From Burkholderia sp. WSM2230 (GTDB taxonomy: Bacteria > Pseudomonadota > Gammaproteobacteria > Burkholderiales > Burkholderiaceae): DNA of 64,000 bases. A model generated the notes under the pieces. The model saw only the letters and a list, made by a program, of their open reading frames with translations, was not told where the DNA came from and did not search any database. The stretch spans positions 159-64,158 of the forward strand of contig NZ_AXAJ01000003.1 of NCBI RefSeq assembly GCF_000472445.1. The letters run 5' to 3'. Both the position numbers and the translations under genes were made by a program. The first letter of the stretch is position 1; each line of letters begins with the position of its first letter. Below are positions 39,826 to 48,352 of the stretch, piece by piece.

Positions 39826-40719
39826 ATGCTCGACTACGCGTTGCTCGACGCGCTCGCCGCCGTGGTGCGCCACGGTTCGTTCGACCGTGCCGCAAGCGAA
39901 CTGAACGTGACGCCCTCCGCGGTCTCGCAGCGCGTCAAGCTGTTGGAGGAGCGCGTGGGCAGCGTGCTCGTCAAGCGCGGCCAGCCGTGCGTCGCGACGA
40001 CCTCGGGCGCGTTGCTGTGCCGCCATACCGAACGCGTGCAACTGCTCGAAGCGGAATTGACGGGCCGCGTGCCCGCGTTGCCGGGCGGTCTCGTCGAAGC
40101 CTGGCCGACGCTGCGCGTGGCGGTCAACGACGACAGCGTCGGCACCTGGTTCATCGACGCCGTTGCGCCGTTTTGCGCGGAGCGTCAAATGCTGCTGGAC
40201 CTCGTGATCGACGATCAGGATCACACCGCAGAGCGGATTCGCGACGGCAGCGTGCAAGGCGCGGTGACCACCCAGGCCGAACCGGTGCAAGGCTGCCGCT
40301 CCACGCGGCTTGGGCGCATGCGTTATCTGGCGGTCTGCTCGCCGGCGTTTCTCGCGCATCATTTCGCGGACGGCGTCGCGCGCGACAGTTTGCGCCGCGC
40401 GCCGTGCGTGGATTTCAATCCGAAGGATCAGTTGCAAAAGCGCTTCATGCGCCGCATCACGCGGGCGGAAGTGGATCCGCCGTTGCACTGGATTCCGCAT
40501 GTCGCCGGATTTTTGCGTGCCTGCGTGACTGGGCTCGGTTGGGGCATGTGCCCCGAGCGCATGATCGCGTCGCATCTCGCGAGCGGCGAACTCGTGCAGA
40601 TGGCGCCGGGCAAGCATATCGACGTGGATCTGTACTGGCAGAGCTGGCGTTTGTCGATTGGCTGGCTCGACGATTTCAGCTCGGTATTGCGCAAGCGCGC
40701 GGCCGAGTTTCTCGATTAG
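39826..40719 (+). CDS. argP: ArgP/LysG-type LysR regulator
   Basis: This 297-residue LysR-family regulator has an N-terminal HTH (LLDALAAVVRHGSFDRAASELNVTPSAVSQRVKLLEERVG) and a substrate-binding domain starting near residue 95. The HTH sequence VTPSAVSQRVKLLEERVGSVLVKR is characteristic of the ArgP (IciA) group, which senses lysine and arginine and activates lysE/argO exporters. AAGGAG lies 5 bases upstream of the ATG. It is divergent from lysE. Confidence 0.93.
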   Translation: MLDYALLDALAAVVRHGSFDRAASELNVTPSAVSQRVKLLEERVGSVLVKRGQPCVATTSGALLCRHTERVQLLEAELTGRVPALPGGLVEAWPTLRVAVNDDSVGTWFIDAVAPFCAERQMLLDLVIDDQDHTAERIRDGSVQGAVTTQAEPVQGCRSTRLGRMRYLAVCSPAFLAHHFADGVARDSLRRAPCVDFNPKDQLQKRFMRRITRAEVDPPLHWIPHVAGFLRACVTGLGWGMCPERMIASHLASGELVQMAPGKHIDVDLYWQSWRLSIGWLDDFSSVLRKRAAEFLD

Positions 40720-40788
40720 GCCCGCACGCGCCGCGTGCGGCGATGCGGGGGCTTAGCGGGCGCTTATCACCCGCCGCTTCGTTTATCT

Positions 40789-42045
40789 CTATCTGACCGC
40801 CGAGCCGCCTTCACCCGCGACCGGCTCGCCGTTGTCCGCGGCGGCGGCGTCGCGCGTTTCGGGCATGGCCGCCCACACCAGCAGCACGGCCAGCGCCCCG
40901 GCGGCGGCGAGTCCGAAAAAGGCCACCGCATTGCCGAAATGATCGGCGATGAAACCCGCCGCCGTCGTGCTCAACGTCGCGCCAATGCCCGCCGCCAGTC
41001 CGAAGAGGCCAATACACAGGTTGTAGCGCCCCTTGCCGCCCGCTACGTCGGCGGCAATCAGCGGCAGCATCACGCCGAACACAGCCGCGCTCAGACCGTC
41101 GAGCAACTGCACCGGCACGAGCAGGTAAGGGCTGCTGATTCCGGCGAACAGTAGCGCGCGGACCGGCAGCGCCGAAAAGCCGAGCAGCAGGATCGGCCTG
41201 CGTCCCCAGCGCTCGGCGGAACGGCCGACCCACGGCGACATCATCGCGACGATTGCTTGCGGCACGATGATGCACGCCGCGATCACGAGCTGCACGTTAT
41301 CGCCCATGCTGGCGGTCACTTCGCCCGCGGCGAGATTGAGCATCGCCGCATTGGACAGATGGAACAGCACGATGCAGGCGGCGAACAGCAGCATCCGCCT
41401 GTCGCGCAGCAGCTCGCGCAGGCTCTCGCGCCGCTCGATCTGCGCAGGCGTCGGCGCGGCTTTTGGCAACTGGATCGTGTCGGTGCGCTGGATCATAGAA
41501 AGGGCGACCAGCGCCGGGACGGCAAGTCCCGCGGTCAGCCAGAACACCGCGCGCGGCGAATAGTATTCGCCGAACACGCCCATCAGCCCGGCGGCGACCG
41601 CACTGCCTATCGACGCCCAACGCGCGTTGCGCCCGAGCCGGTCGCCGAGATTGGCGCGCCCCACGAGCGCGAACGAAATCGCCGCGAGCGCCGGCGTCAG
41701 CATGCAGCTGGCGAATCCGTGAAAGACCTCCGCTGCAAACACCGGCAGCACCGTCGGACTCGCGGCGAGCAGCACCGCGCTCAGGATGATCGCGAAGATC
41801 GCCCACGCGGCCGCGCCTTTCTTGTTGCGCAATGCGTCGACGGCGGCGCCGCCCGGCACCTGGCTCACCATCGCGCTGATCGTGCCCACGGAGAGCGCCA
41901 TGCCGATCTCGCCTTGGGTCCACTTGTGCGACGCCAGATACGACGCGATGAACGGACCGAAGCCCGTTTGCACATTGGCAACGAAGAAATTGAGCCAGTC
42001 GAGCGCGCGCAGGCTTCGCGCCGTAACCAGAGTGCGGCCTGTCAT
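40789..42045 (-). CDS. MFS transporter
   Basis: This 418-residue major-facilitator protein has 12 predicted helices. Segments include LDWLNFFVANVQTGFGPFIASYLASHKWTQGEIGMAL and the linker-loop motif GRSAERWGRRPILL after helix 8. Its start overlaps by 4 bp (ATGA) the stop of the PRC-barrel lipoprotein gene on the same strand, so the two are co-translated. The substrate is unknown. The sequence is of the drug/sugar-efflux-like group, and no resistance specificity can be read. Confidence 0.88.
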   Translation of the reverse strand: MTGRTLVTARSLRALDWLNFFVANVQTGFGPFIASYLASHKWTQGEIGMALSVGTISAMVSQVPGGAAVDALRNKKGAAAWAIFAIILSAVLLAASPTVLPVFAAEVFHGFASCMLTPALAAISFALVGRANLGDRLGRNARWASIGSAVAAGLMGVFGEYYSPRAVFWLTAGLAVPALVALSMIQRTDTIQLPKAAPTPAQIERRESLRELLRDRRMLLFAACIVLFHLSNAAMLNLAAGEVTASMGDNVQLVIAACIIVPQAIVAMMSPWVGRSAERWGRRPILLLGFSALPVRALLFAGISSPYLLVPVQLLDGLSAAVFGVMLPLIAADVAGGKGRYNLCIGLFGLAAGIGATLSTTAAGFIADHFGNAVAFFGLAAAGALAVLLVWAAMPETRDAAAADNGEPVAGEGGSAVR

Positions 42046-43043
42046 CGGACCGCCCGTGCGTTCGAGCCCGCTGCGGATGTCGCGGTGGGTGCAGGCGCTG
42101 CAGAGCCGACGGACCCGCCGGACGCGGCCGCCGCGGCCGCAGCCGGCGCGGCCGGCGGAGCCGGCGAGACCGCGCGGATCGGCTTGTCGCTCGCGTAGGG
42201 CGGCGCGGCGTTGATCTGCGCATCGCTCAGATCGATTTGCGGGTGCAGTTCCTTGTCTTTTGCGACAAAGCGCAGCGCCGACCAGTTGGCAGCAATCGTG
42301 CGCCGCTCGGTGCTCACCATCCCGTTGACGTCGAGCACGACCGCCTGCGGCTGCGCGCTTGCGTCGATCAGCACGTCGATCACGCGGCCCACCTTCGCGC
42401 CGTTCGAGCGTTCGACGGTCGCGTCGATCAGCGGCAATTGCATCGCGGCATTGGATTTGGCGGGATTCAACGGCGCAGCCGACGGGTTCAGCGTAATCGG
42501 CGCGGTCTTCGCGGTCGGCGTGAAGCGGAATGCGTTCCACGCGAAATTGACCTTGCGGTCGCCGACGCCCAGGAAACCTTGCAGATTGACCACGACTTCG
42601 CGCGGCTTGCCGCTCGCGTCCGCGATGATGTCGACCGCTCGTCCGACGACCTTGCCGTCCGGCTTCTGCACCTCGCTGTCGAGCAGCGTGCGCGCGTCGT
42701 TGCGCTCGATTGTGCGCACGAGGATGAGCGGCGGGGGCGGCGGAGGAGGCGGCGGCGGCGCGACCACGGGCGGCGGCGGCTCGACCTTGTGCGGCTTGAC
42801 GACCGGCTTCTTCGGCTTTTTCGGCTGCTCGGGTTCGGCGGCTTCCGTCTCGACGGGTTCCGGCGCCGACGCGGCCACCGGCGCGCTCGCGGCTTCGACC
42901 GGCATCACCGTGGCCTCGACGATCGGCGCCTGCCGCGTGCCCCACAGCAGGCTGCTGCAGCCGGACAGCGCAAGAAGCGCCAGCAGCGCGAACGCGGCGA
43001 GAAACGTTTGACGCCAGGCTGGAAGCGAAAAGCCGCCACTCAT
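42042..43043 (-). CDS. PRC-barrel lipoprotein with a polyproline linker
   Basis: This 333-residue protein starts at the ATG whose upstream GGAG is spaced about 9 bases (43043). An alternative ATG is at 43058. It has a signal ending in the lipobox LSGC (Cys 29), an acidic/Ala-rich stretch, a Lys-Pro segment and a run of ten prolines near residues 96-105. Two PRC-barrel-like domains follow (NDARTLLDSEVQKPDGKVVG near 115 and IDATVERSNGAKVGRVIDVL near 205). The tail is rich in Ala and Pro. It is coupled to the MFS gene by a 4-bp overlap. The polyproline would span the periplasm or cell wall. Function is unknown. Confidence 0.8.
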   Translation of the reverse strand: MSGGFSLPAWRQTFLAAFALLALLALSGCSSLLWGTRQAPIVEATVMPVEAASAPVAASAPEPVETEAAEPEQPKKPKKPVVKPHKVEPPPPVVAPPPPPPPPPPLILVRTIERNDARTLLDSEVQKPDGKVVGRAVDIIADASGKPREVVVNLQGFLGVGDRKVNFAWNAFRFTPTAKTAPITLNPSAAPLNPAKSNAAMQLPLIDATVERSNGAKVGRVIDVLIDASAQPQAVVLDVNGMVSTERRTIAANWSALRFVAKDKELHPQIDLSDAQINAAPPYASDKPIRAVSPAPPAAPAAAAAAASGGSVGSAAPAPTATSAAGSNARAVR

Positions 43044-43541
43044 CGGGGAGAACTCCATGGACCGGTGCGGCCGGCAAAGGGCCGCGGTTGGACAGTACGG
43101 CCAAGAGTTTAACCCGCGACGTCGGGTGGTCCCGTTTTGAGCACCGTGCGAGCGCGGGGCGGCAAGCACGCTTCGTGCCGCGCCGGTGATTGCCCGTGCG
43201 CGCGGGCGGTGTCTTCGAGACAATCCGAAGCTCTCGAAATGCTTTCATCCGGGCAATCGCTGGCGATCCGAAACCGTAGGTGTAAACGCGCGGCTCGCGG
43301 GCGCGCTTCGCCGTCGCTTAAACGATATAAGCGTCGCGACATGCCCGGCATGCCATTCATGCGATGGGAGATATATCTGCGTTGGCCTACATTTCGAGAC
43401 ACAAAAACCGACACAAAAAAACACAAAGCGGACCACGAGCGCGCCACCACGTGCGCCCACATTAAATCAACGCAACGAGACGAACCTGATGACGGCCACT
43501 ACGACGGCCGTTTCAGCATGCTGATAAAGGAGGCACTCATC
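43044..43541. other. Divergent region upstream of the purine permease
   Basis: This 498-bp region contains the palindrome CATGCCCGGCATG near 43340 and AT-rich A-tracts at 43400-43435 (ACACAAAAACCGACAC and ACAAAAAAACAC). The open frame that extends upstream of the permease has no ribosome site of its own. I see no riboswitch-like purine aptamer. Confidence 0.45.
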
Positions 43542-44924
43542 ATGATGGAACCCCACGCCCAGCCGCTTTCCGAAGCCGGCGCCGAATCATTCGACACCCG
43601 GGGCCTGCTCGACCGCTACTTCGAAATTTCCGCGCGGGGCAGCTCGCAGCGCCAGGAAATCGTCGCGGGTATCACGACCTTTCTCGCGATGGTCTATTCC
43701 GTGTTCGTCGTGCCCGGCATGTTCGGCAAGGCGGGCTTCGACACCAGCGCGGTGTTCGTCGCCGTGTGCCTCACGACCGCGTTCGGCTCGCTGCTGATGG
43801 GCGTGTGGGCGCGCTTGCCGATCGCGATCGGCTGCGCCATTTCGCTGACCGCGTTCACCGCGTTCGGTCTCGTGCTAGGCAAAGGCTTGCATCCGACGGT
43901 CGCGCTCGGCGCCGTGTTCCTGATGGGCGTGGTGTTCACCGCGATCTCGGTGACAGGCGTGCGTTCGTGGATTCTGCGCAATCTGCCCACAGGCATCGCG
44001 CACGGCACGGGCATCGGCATTGGTCTTTTTCTGCTGCTGATCGCCGCCAACGACGTAGGCCTCGTCGTCAGGAATCCGGGCGCCGGTCTGCCGGTCGCGC
44101 TCGGTCATATCACGGCGTTGCCGGCGCTGATGTCGGTAGCGGGGCTCGCGGCGATCTTCGGACTGGTGCGCCGCCGCGTGCCGGGCTCGATCCTGATCGT
44201 GATCGTCGCGATTTCGGCGATTGCGTTGCTCGTCGATCCGGCCGTGTCGTTTCATGGCGTGTTCGCGGTGCCGTCGCTGAGCGCGCCGGGGCACGAGTCG
44301 CTGATCGGCGCGATGGACATCAAGGGCGCGCTCTCGATGGCGGTGCTGCCGAGCGTGCTCGCGCTCGTGATGACGGCCGTGTTCGACGCCACCGGCACCA
44401 TCCGCGCAGTCGCGGGCCAGGCGGGCCAGCTCGACGAAAACGGCCGCATCATCAACGGCGGGCGGGCGCTGACGGCGGATTCGGTCAGCTCGATTTTCTC
44501 CGGCCTGCTCGGCGGCGCGCCGGCTGCGGCGTATATCGAATCGACGGTCGGCGTGGCGGCCGGCGCGAAGACCGGCATGGCGGCGGCAGTGGTCGGCCTG
44601 CTGTTTCTCGGCGTGATGTTTTTCTCGCCGCTCGCCGGCCTCGTGCCTTCGTACGCGACGGCGCCCGCGCTGATGTACGTGGGCCTGCTGATGCTCTCCA
44701 ACGTCAGCAAGCTGCACATGGACGATATGGTCGACGCGATGTCGGGTCTCATGTGCGCGGTCTTTATCGTGCTGACGGCGAATATCGTGACCGGCATCAT
44801 GCTGGGCTTCGCGACGCTCGTGATCGGCCGCGTGGTGAGCGGCGAATATCGCAAGCTGAACGTGGGCACCGTCGCGATTGCCATCGTGCTGGTCGGCTTC
44901 TACCTCGGCGGCTGGGCGATCTGA
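43542..44924 (+). CDS. AzgA-type NCS2 purine permease
   Basis: This 460-residue inner-membrane importer is of the NCS2 family, AzgA-like subgroup (adenine, guanine, hypoxanthine). I chose the ATG at 43542 because AAAGGAGG lies 8 bases upstream. A longer open frame begins at 43137 but lacks support. Signatures are [23 protein letters not shown] near residue 40, [38 protein letters not shown] and [21 protein letters not shown]. The specific purine cannot be told from sequence alone. Confidence 0.92.
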   Translation: MMEPHAQPLSEAGAESFDTRGLLDRYFEISARGSSQRQEIVAGITTFLAMVYSVFVVPGMFGKAGFDTSAVFVAVCLTTAFGSLLMGVWARLPIAIGCAISLTAFTAFGLVLGKGLHPTVALGAVFLMGVVFTAISVTGVRSWILRNLPTGIAHGTGIGIGLFLLLIAANDVGLVVRNPGAGLPVALGHITALPALMSVAGLAAIFGLVRRRVPGSILIVIVAISAIALLVDPAVSFHGVFAVPSLSAPGHESLIGAMDIKGALSMAVLPSVLALVMTAVFDATGTIRAVAGQAGQLDENGRIINGGRALTADSVSSIFSGLLGGAPAAAYIESTVGVAAGAKTGMAAAVVGLLFLGVMFFSPLAGLVPSYATAPALMYVGLLMLSNVSKLHMDDMVDAMSGLMCAVFIVLTANIVTGIMLGFATLVIGRVVSGEYRKLNVGTVAIAIVLVGFYLGGWAI

Positions 44925-45049
44925 CCGGTCAGGCGGCGCGGGCGGTTCGCCGGCACGCCGCATGTCGCACGCCGACACGCCGACACGCCGCGCAAGATTC
45001 GCCGACCGGTTGCACAATGACGCTGCATGTCACTGTGACGGAGGCGAAC

Positions 45050-45802
45050 ATGGAATCTCAGAGAGACCCGCAACACCGGACCGGTTCAAGAGAGGAATGG
45101 CTCGCGGCGAGCAGGGCGCTGCTGGCCGAGGAGAAAGCCCACATGCGCGCGGGCGACGAACTCGCGCGCAAACGCCGCGAACTGCCGTGGGTGAAGGTCG
45201 CCAAGACGTACGTATTCGACACGCCGCAAGGCGCGAAGACGCTTGCCGATCTGTTCGACGGACGCAGCCAGTTGATCGTGTATCACTTCATGTTCGGCGC
45301 GGACTGGGAAGAGGGCTGCGTCGGCTGCTCGTTCCTGTCGGATCATATGGTGGGCATCGTCACGCATCTCGAACATCACGATGTGTCGTACGTGACGGTT
45401 TCGCACGCGCCGCTCGCGAAGATCGAGGCGTTCAAAGAGCGCATGGGCTGGACGTTTCCGTGGGTGTCGTCGGCGGAAAGTGACTTCAATTTCGACTATC
45501 ACGTGTCGTTCACGCCCGAACAACTCGCGAGCAAAAAGGCGTTCTACAACTTCACCGAGCAGGACGTGGGCATTGACGAACAGCACGGCCACAGTGTCTT
45601 CTACAAAGACGCGCAAGGCGATGTGTACCACACCTATTCATGCTACGGCCGCGGCGACGAGCGCTTCATTAACACGTACGCGCATCTGGACGTGACACCG
45701 AAAGGCCGCAACGAAACCAGCAGTCTTGTCGACTGGGTCAGGCATCACGACCGCTATGAAGACGAGCGGCCCCCGGGCGCTTGCGCCGCTTGCGGCTCGT
45801 GA
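45050..45802 (+). CDS. DUF899 thioredoxin-like protein
   Basis: This 250-residue cytoplasmic protein is of the DUF899 family, with a thioredoxin-like core: LADLFDGRSQLIVYHFMFGADWEEGCVGCSFLSDHM has the CVGC pair near residue 89. Further family features are SYVTVSHAPLAKIEAFKERMGW, FPWVSS and the C-terminal YHTYSCYGRGDERFINTYAHLD. I preferred ATG 45050 over 45017 because GGAGG sits 5 bases upstream. Members have no agreed function. Confidence 0.88.
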   Translation: MESQRDPQHRTGSREEWLAASRALLAEEKAHMRAGDELARKRRELPWVKVAKTYVFDTPQGAKTLADLFDGRSQLIVYHFMFGADWEEGCVGCSFLSDHMVGIVTHLEHHDVSYVTVSHAPLAKIEAFKERMGWTFPWVSSAESDFNFDYHVSFTPEQLASKKAFYNFTEQDVGIDEQHGHSVFYKDAQGDVYHTYSCYGRGDERFINTYAHLDVTPKGRNETSSLVDWVRHHDRYEDERPPGACAACGS

Positions 45803-45865
45803 GCGGAAAGACAGGCGGAAACGTGGTGGAGAAACCAGCGCAGAAACTGGCCGCAACTGCAGCGC

Positions 45866-46066
45866 TCACAACGCCATTTCGAAGGCAGGCTTGACAAACA
45901 GCTGGATCGCCATCACGGCGAGGCTCATCAAGGCCACCGACAGCGTCAACGTGCCGTACTCGTCGTAGCGTGCATCGTAAATGCATGCTACGACGAACAG
46001 AATCGCGAGTAGGTTGGTCAGCCAGTCGAAATTCAGCGCGAAGGTCATCGATAAATCCGGGCTCAT
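45866..46066 (-). CDS. Small hypothetical membrane protein
   Basis: This roughly 66-residue protein is mostly two hydrophobic segments (WLTNLLAILFVVACIYDARYDEYG, then TLTLSVALMSLAVMAIQLFV) with an acidic, Tyr-rich turn between them. The start could be ATG 46066 or 46048, and neither has a strong ribosome site. No family is recognised. The composition and length look like a real two-helix membrane protein. Confidence 0.55.
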   Translation of the reverse strand: MSPDLSMTFALNFDWLTNLLAILFVVACIYDARYDEYGTLTLSVALMSLAVMAIQLFVKPAFEMAL

Positions 46067-46183
46067 GGGCGGCTCGGACGTCGAACCGCGGGGCTCAGCC
46101 GGGCCGGCAAAACCGCGCGGACCAGTTGAGCGCGATTCTATCGACCCGAGCTTACGGATTTGCAACGACGGCGCTTACACAGA

Positions 46184-47095
46184 TTACGCCGCCTGTCCGG
46201 CCAGCATGTCGTGCTCGATCCACTCGATCACCGAAGTGCGCTTCGGCTGCCAGCCCAGCAGTTTGCGCGCGCGCTCGCCGCGCACGCGGCTGTTAGAACC
46301 GAGCCCATACGAGGCCATTTCGTAGCCCCATTCCTTCTGCGCTTCTTCGAGCGGCCAGTCTTGCGGCGCGCCGAGCTTCATCGCACGCGCAATGGCTGCG
46401 CTCATGTCTTTGAACGACGCCTCGCCGCTTTCGACGAAGTAGAACGTACCCGCCGGGCTCTTCTCCAGCGCGAGCCGGTAGAGCTCGGCGACGTCGTCGA
46501 TATGCACGTTCGACCACGTGTTGCCGCCGCTGCCGACATGGCGCACCACGCCGCTTTTTTGCGCCTGTCGCACGAGCCGCGGCAACTGCACGCTGGCGCT
46601 GCCCGCCACAGCGCCGTGGCCATAGATCAGCGTATTGCAAAGCACCGCCGAGCGGATATTGCGCTGTGCCGCGTGCAGCACCTGGCGGTCGATGGCGACG
46701 CGCGCGGCCTTGTCGGCGGTCGGCTGCGGCAGTGAGTCTTCGTGATAGATGCGCGCCTCGGCCGCTTCGCCGCCGGACGCATCGCCGACGATGCTCGAGC
46801 CGCTCGTGTGCAAAAACGCTTTGCCCGAGCCCGCGAGTCCTTCGATCAGCGCGCTCACCGCGCCTGCGTGATCGCTGCTTGCCGCGTTGATGACCGCGTC
46901 GGCGGCTTGCGCTTCGGCAATCAGCAATGCGCGGTCGTCGAGTGTGCCGATAACCGGCTCGATGCCGAGCCGCTTCAACTCCTCGCCATGTTCGGGCTTG
47001 CGGATGAGACCGCGCACCTGATGACCCGCGCGCACGAGATGTGCCGCGATAGAACCGCCTATAAAACCGCTTGCGCCTGTAATGAAAATCTTCAA
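46184..47095 (-). CDS. NAD(P)-dependent epimerase/dehydratase-like protein
   Basis: This 303-residue extended SDR has the nucleotide-binding motif MKIFITGASGFIGG at the N-terminus, followed by VINAASSDHAGAV and TSGSSIVGD. The canonical YxxxK is not clear in the expected place, since that region reads RVAIDRQVLHAA. It may be an atypical or NmrA-like family member rather than a sugar epimerase. The start is a TTG at 47095 with AGGAGA upstream, since no ATG is available. It is divergent from a LysR gene that probably regulates it. Confidence 0.85.
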   Translation of the reverse strand: MKIFITGASGFIGGSIAAHLVRAGHQVRGLIRKPEHGEELKRLGIEPVIGTLDDRALLIAEAQAADAVINAASSDHAGAVSALIEGLAGSGKAFLHTSGSSIVGDASGGEAAEARIYHEDSLPQPTADKAARVAIDRQVLHAAQRNIRSAVLCNTLIYGHGAVAGSASVQLPRLVRQAQKSGVVRHVGSGGNTWSNVHIDDVAELYRLALEKSPAGTFYFVESGEASFKDMSAAIARAMKLGAPQDWPLEEAQKEWGYEMASYGLGSNSRVRGERARKLLGWQPKRTSVIEWIEHDMLAGQAA

Positions 47096-47183
47096 GACGT
47101 TCTCCTGAGTGGAAACACGATGACAGGCACGCAGTATCCGCTCTCTCGATTCTCGCAAAAAGCGTGTTAGTCTCAAATCAACC

Positions 47184-47198
47184 TTGACTGTGAATCAA
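47184..47198. promoter_or_regulatory. Candidate LysR-binding site
   Basis: TTGACTGTGAATCAA has inverted ends (TTGA/TCAA) and contains a T-N11-A pattern, immediately upstream of the LysR ATG at 47201. Its position fits autoregulation of the divergent pair. Confidence 0.35.
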
Positions 47199-47200
47199 CA

Positions 47201-48127
47201 ATGAAAACTTCCACGGACGAGTTGCAGGTGTTCGTCAGCGTGATCGACAGCGGCTCGATCACGGCGGCCGCCGAAAAACTGGGGCAGACCGTTTCGGGCG
47301 TGAGCCGCGCGCTCACGCGCCTCGAAAAGAAACTCGATACCGCGCTCGTGCGGCGCACCACGCGCCGTTTGCAATTGACGGAAGAGGGCGAAGGCTTTCT
47401 GCAGCGCGCCCGCGCCATTCTCGACGCGATGGAAGAAGCCGAGGAGTCCGTCACGCGCAAGCGCCGGCGGCCTTCGGGAAGGCTGCGCGTGGACGCGGCG
47501 TCGCCGTTCATGCTTCACTGCATCGCCCCGCATATGACGGCGTTCTCTGAGCTGTATCCGGGGATTCGTCTGGAGTTGACGAGCAACGAGCGCATCGTCG
47601 ATCTGCTCGAGCAGAAGGTGGATATCGCGATCCGCATCGGCGCGTTGCAGGACTCCACGCTGCATGCGCGCGCGCTCGGCAGCAGCAAGCTGCGCGTGGT
47701 CGCAAGTCCCGCGTATCTCGCAGCGCACGGCGAGCCCAAAACGGTCGATGCATTGCGCGGGCATCGGCTGATCGGCTTTACCGCGCCCGAGCATCTGAAC
47801 CGCTGGCCGTTGCGCGAGCGGCGTGGCGACAGGACAGGGAACAGAGGCACTGCAAACCGCAAGCCCGAACCGTTAAGGATCGAGCCGTCGATCACTGCAT
47901 CGAGCGGCGAGACCTTGCGCCAGCTTGCGCTCTCCGGCTGGGGCATCGCCTGTCTCGCCGATTTCATGACTGGCGCCGACATCCGCGACGGACGGCTCGT
48001 GCCGATTCTCGGCAGCGCGCTGCTGGACGAGCGCCAGCCGGTCAACGCGGTGTACTACCAGAGCGCGTCGCTCACGGGGCGCGTGCAGTGTTTCCTGGAT
48101 TTCATCGCGGCGCGCGTGCGGTTGTAG
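47201..48127 (+). CDS. LysR-family transcriptional regulator
   Basis: This 308-residue regulator has an N-terminal HTH (ELQVFVSVIDSGSITAAAEKLGQTVSGVSRALTRLEKKLD) and a substrate-binding domain from about residue 90. It is divergent from the SDR-like gene at 46184 and converges on nothing. A basic insert (RERRGDRTGNRGTANRKPEPLR) lies near residues 206-230. It ends just before the first HutC-like operator and is probably not part of histidine control. Confidence 0.9.
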   Translation: MKTSTDELQVFVSVIDSGSITAAAEKLGQTVSGVSRALTRLEKKLDTALVRRTTRRLQLTEEGEGFLQRARAILDAMEEAEESVTRKRRRPSGRLRVDAASPFMLHCIAPHMTAFSELYPGIRLELTSNERIVDLLEQKVDIAIRIGALQDSTLHARALGSSKLRVVASPAYLAAHGEPKTVDALRGHRLIGFTAPEHLNRWPLRERRGDRTGNRGTANRKPEPLRIEPSITASSGETLRQLALSGWGIACLADFMTGADIRDGRLVPILGSALLDERQPVNAVYYQSASLTGRVQCFLDFIAARVRL

Positions 48128-48144
48128 CGTCACGTATTTTGGAC

Positions 48145-48157
48145 GTGTATATACAAG
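48145..48157. promoter_or_regulatory. hutC-box: HutC-like operator 1
   Basis: GTGTATATACAAG has a TGTATATACA palindromic core, matching the HutC consensus. It lies 18 bp after the LysR stop and about 195 bp upstream of hutH. Confidence 0.6.
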
Positions 48158-48291
48158 TTTGGCCGGCAGAAGCGTGCGGCTCCCGCACGCAGTTCCGTCC
48201 CGCGCTGTCCTCAGCGGATATGCCGGGCGGTTAAACACCTTGCGAACCCGGCCTTAGTGGAAAGTCCTGGGGCCTCAAACATTAAAAACAA

Positions 48292-48305
48292 GTTGTATAT
48301 ACAAC
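48292..48305. promoter_or_regulatory. hutC-box: HutC-like operator 2
   Basis: GTTGTATATACAAC is a perfect 14-bp palindrome fitting the HutC consensus (TTGTATATACAA). It lies about 50 bp upstream of the hutH ATG, where it would block the promoter. Confidence 0.8.
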
Positions 48306-48330
48306 GCGGCCCCGCTAGACTTCTTCGAAA

Positions 48331-48342
48331 TTGTATAGACAG
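48331..48342. promoter_or_regulatory. hutC-box: HutC-like operator 3 (partial)
   Basis: TTGTATAGACAG is a degenerate half of the same operator, only about 10 bp before the hutH ATG. It may overlap the 5' leader. Confidence 0.45.
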
Positions 48343-48352
48343 GACAACAACC

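Noticed and set aside
43137..43541. N-terminal extension of the purine permease
   Set aside because: AAAGGAGG sits 8 bases before ATG 43542, and the extra residues have no family similarity.
43044..43541. Purine riboswitch before the permease
   Set aside because: No conserved purine-aptamer core or paired junction is visible, and such riboswitches are rare in this group.
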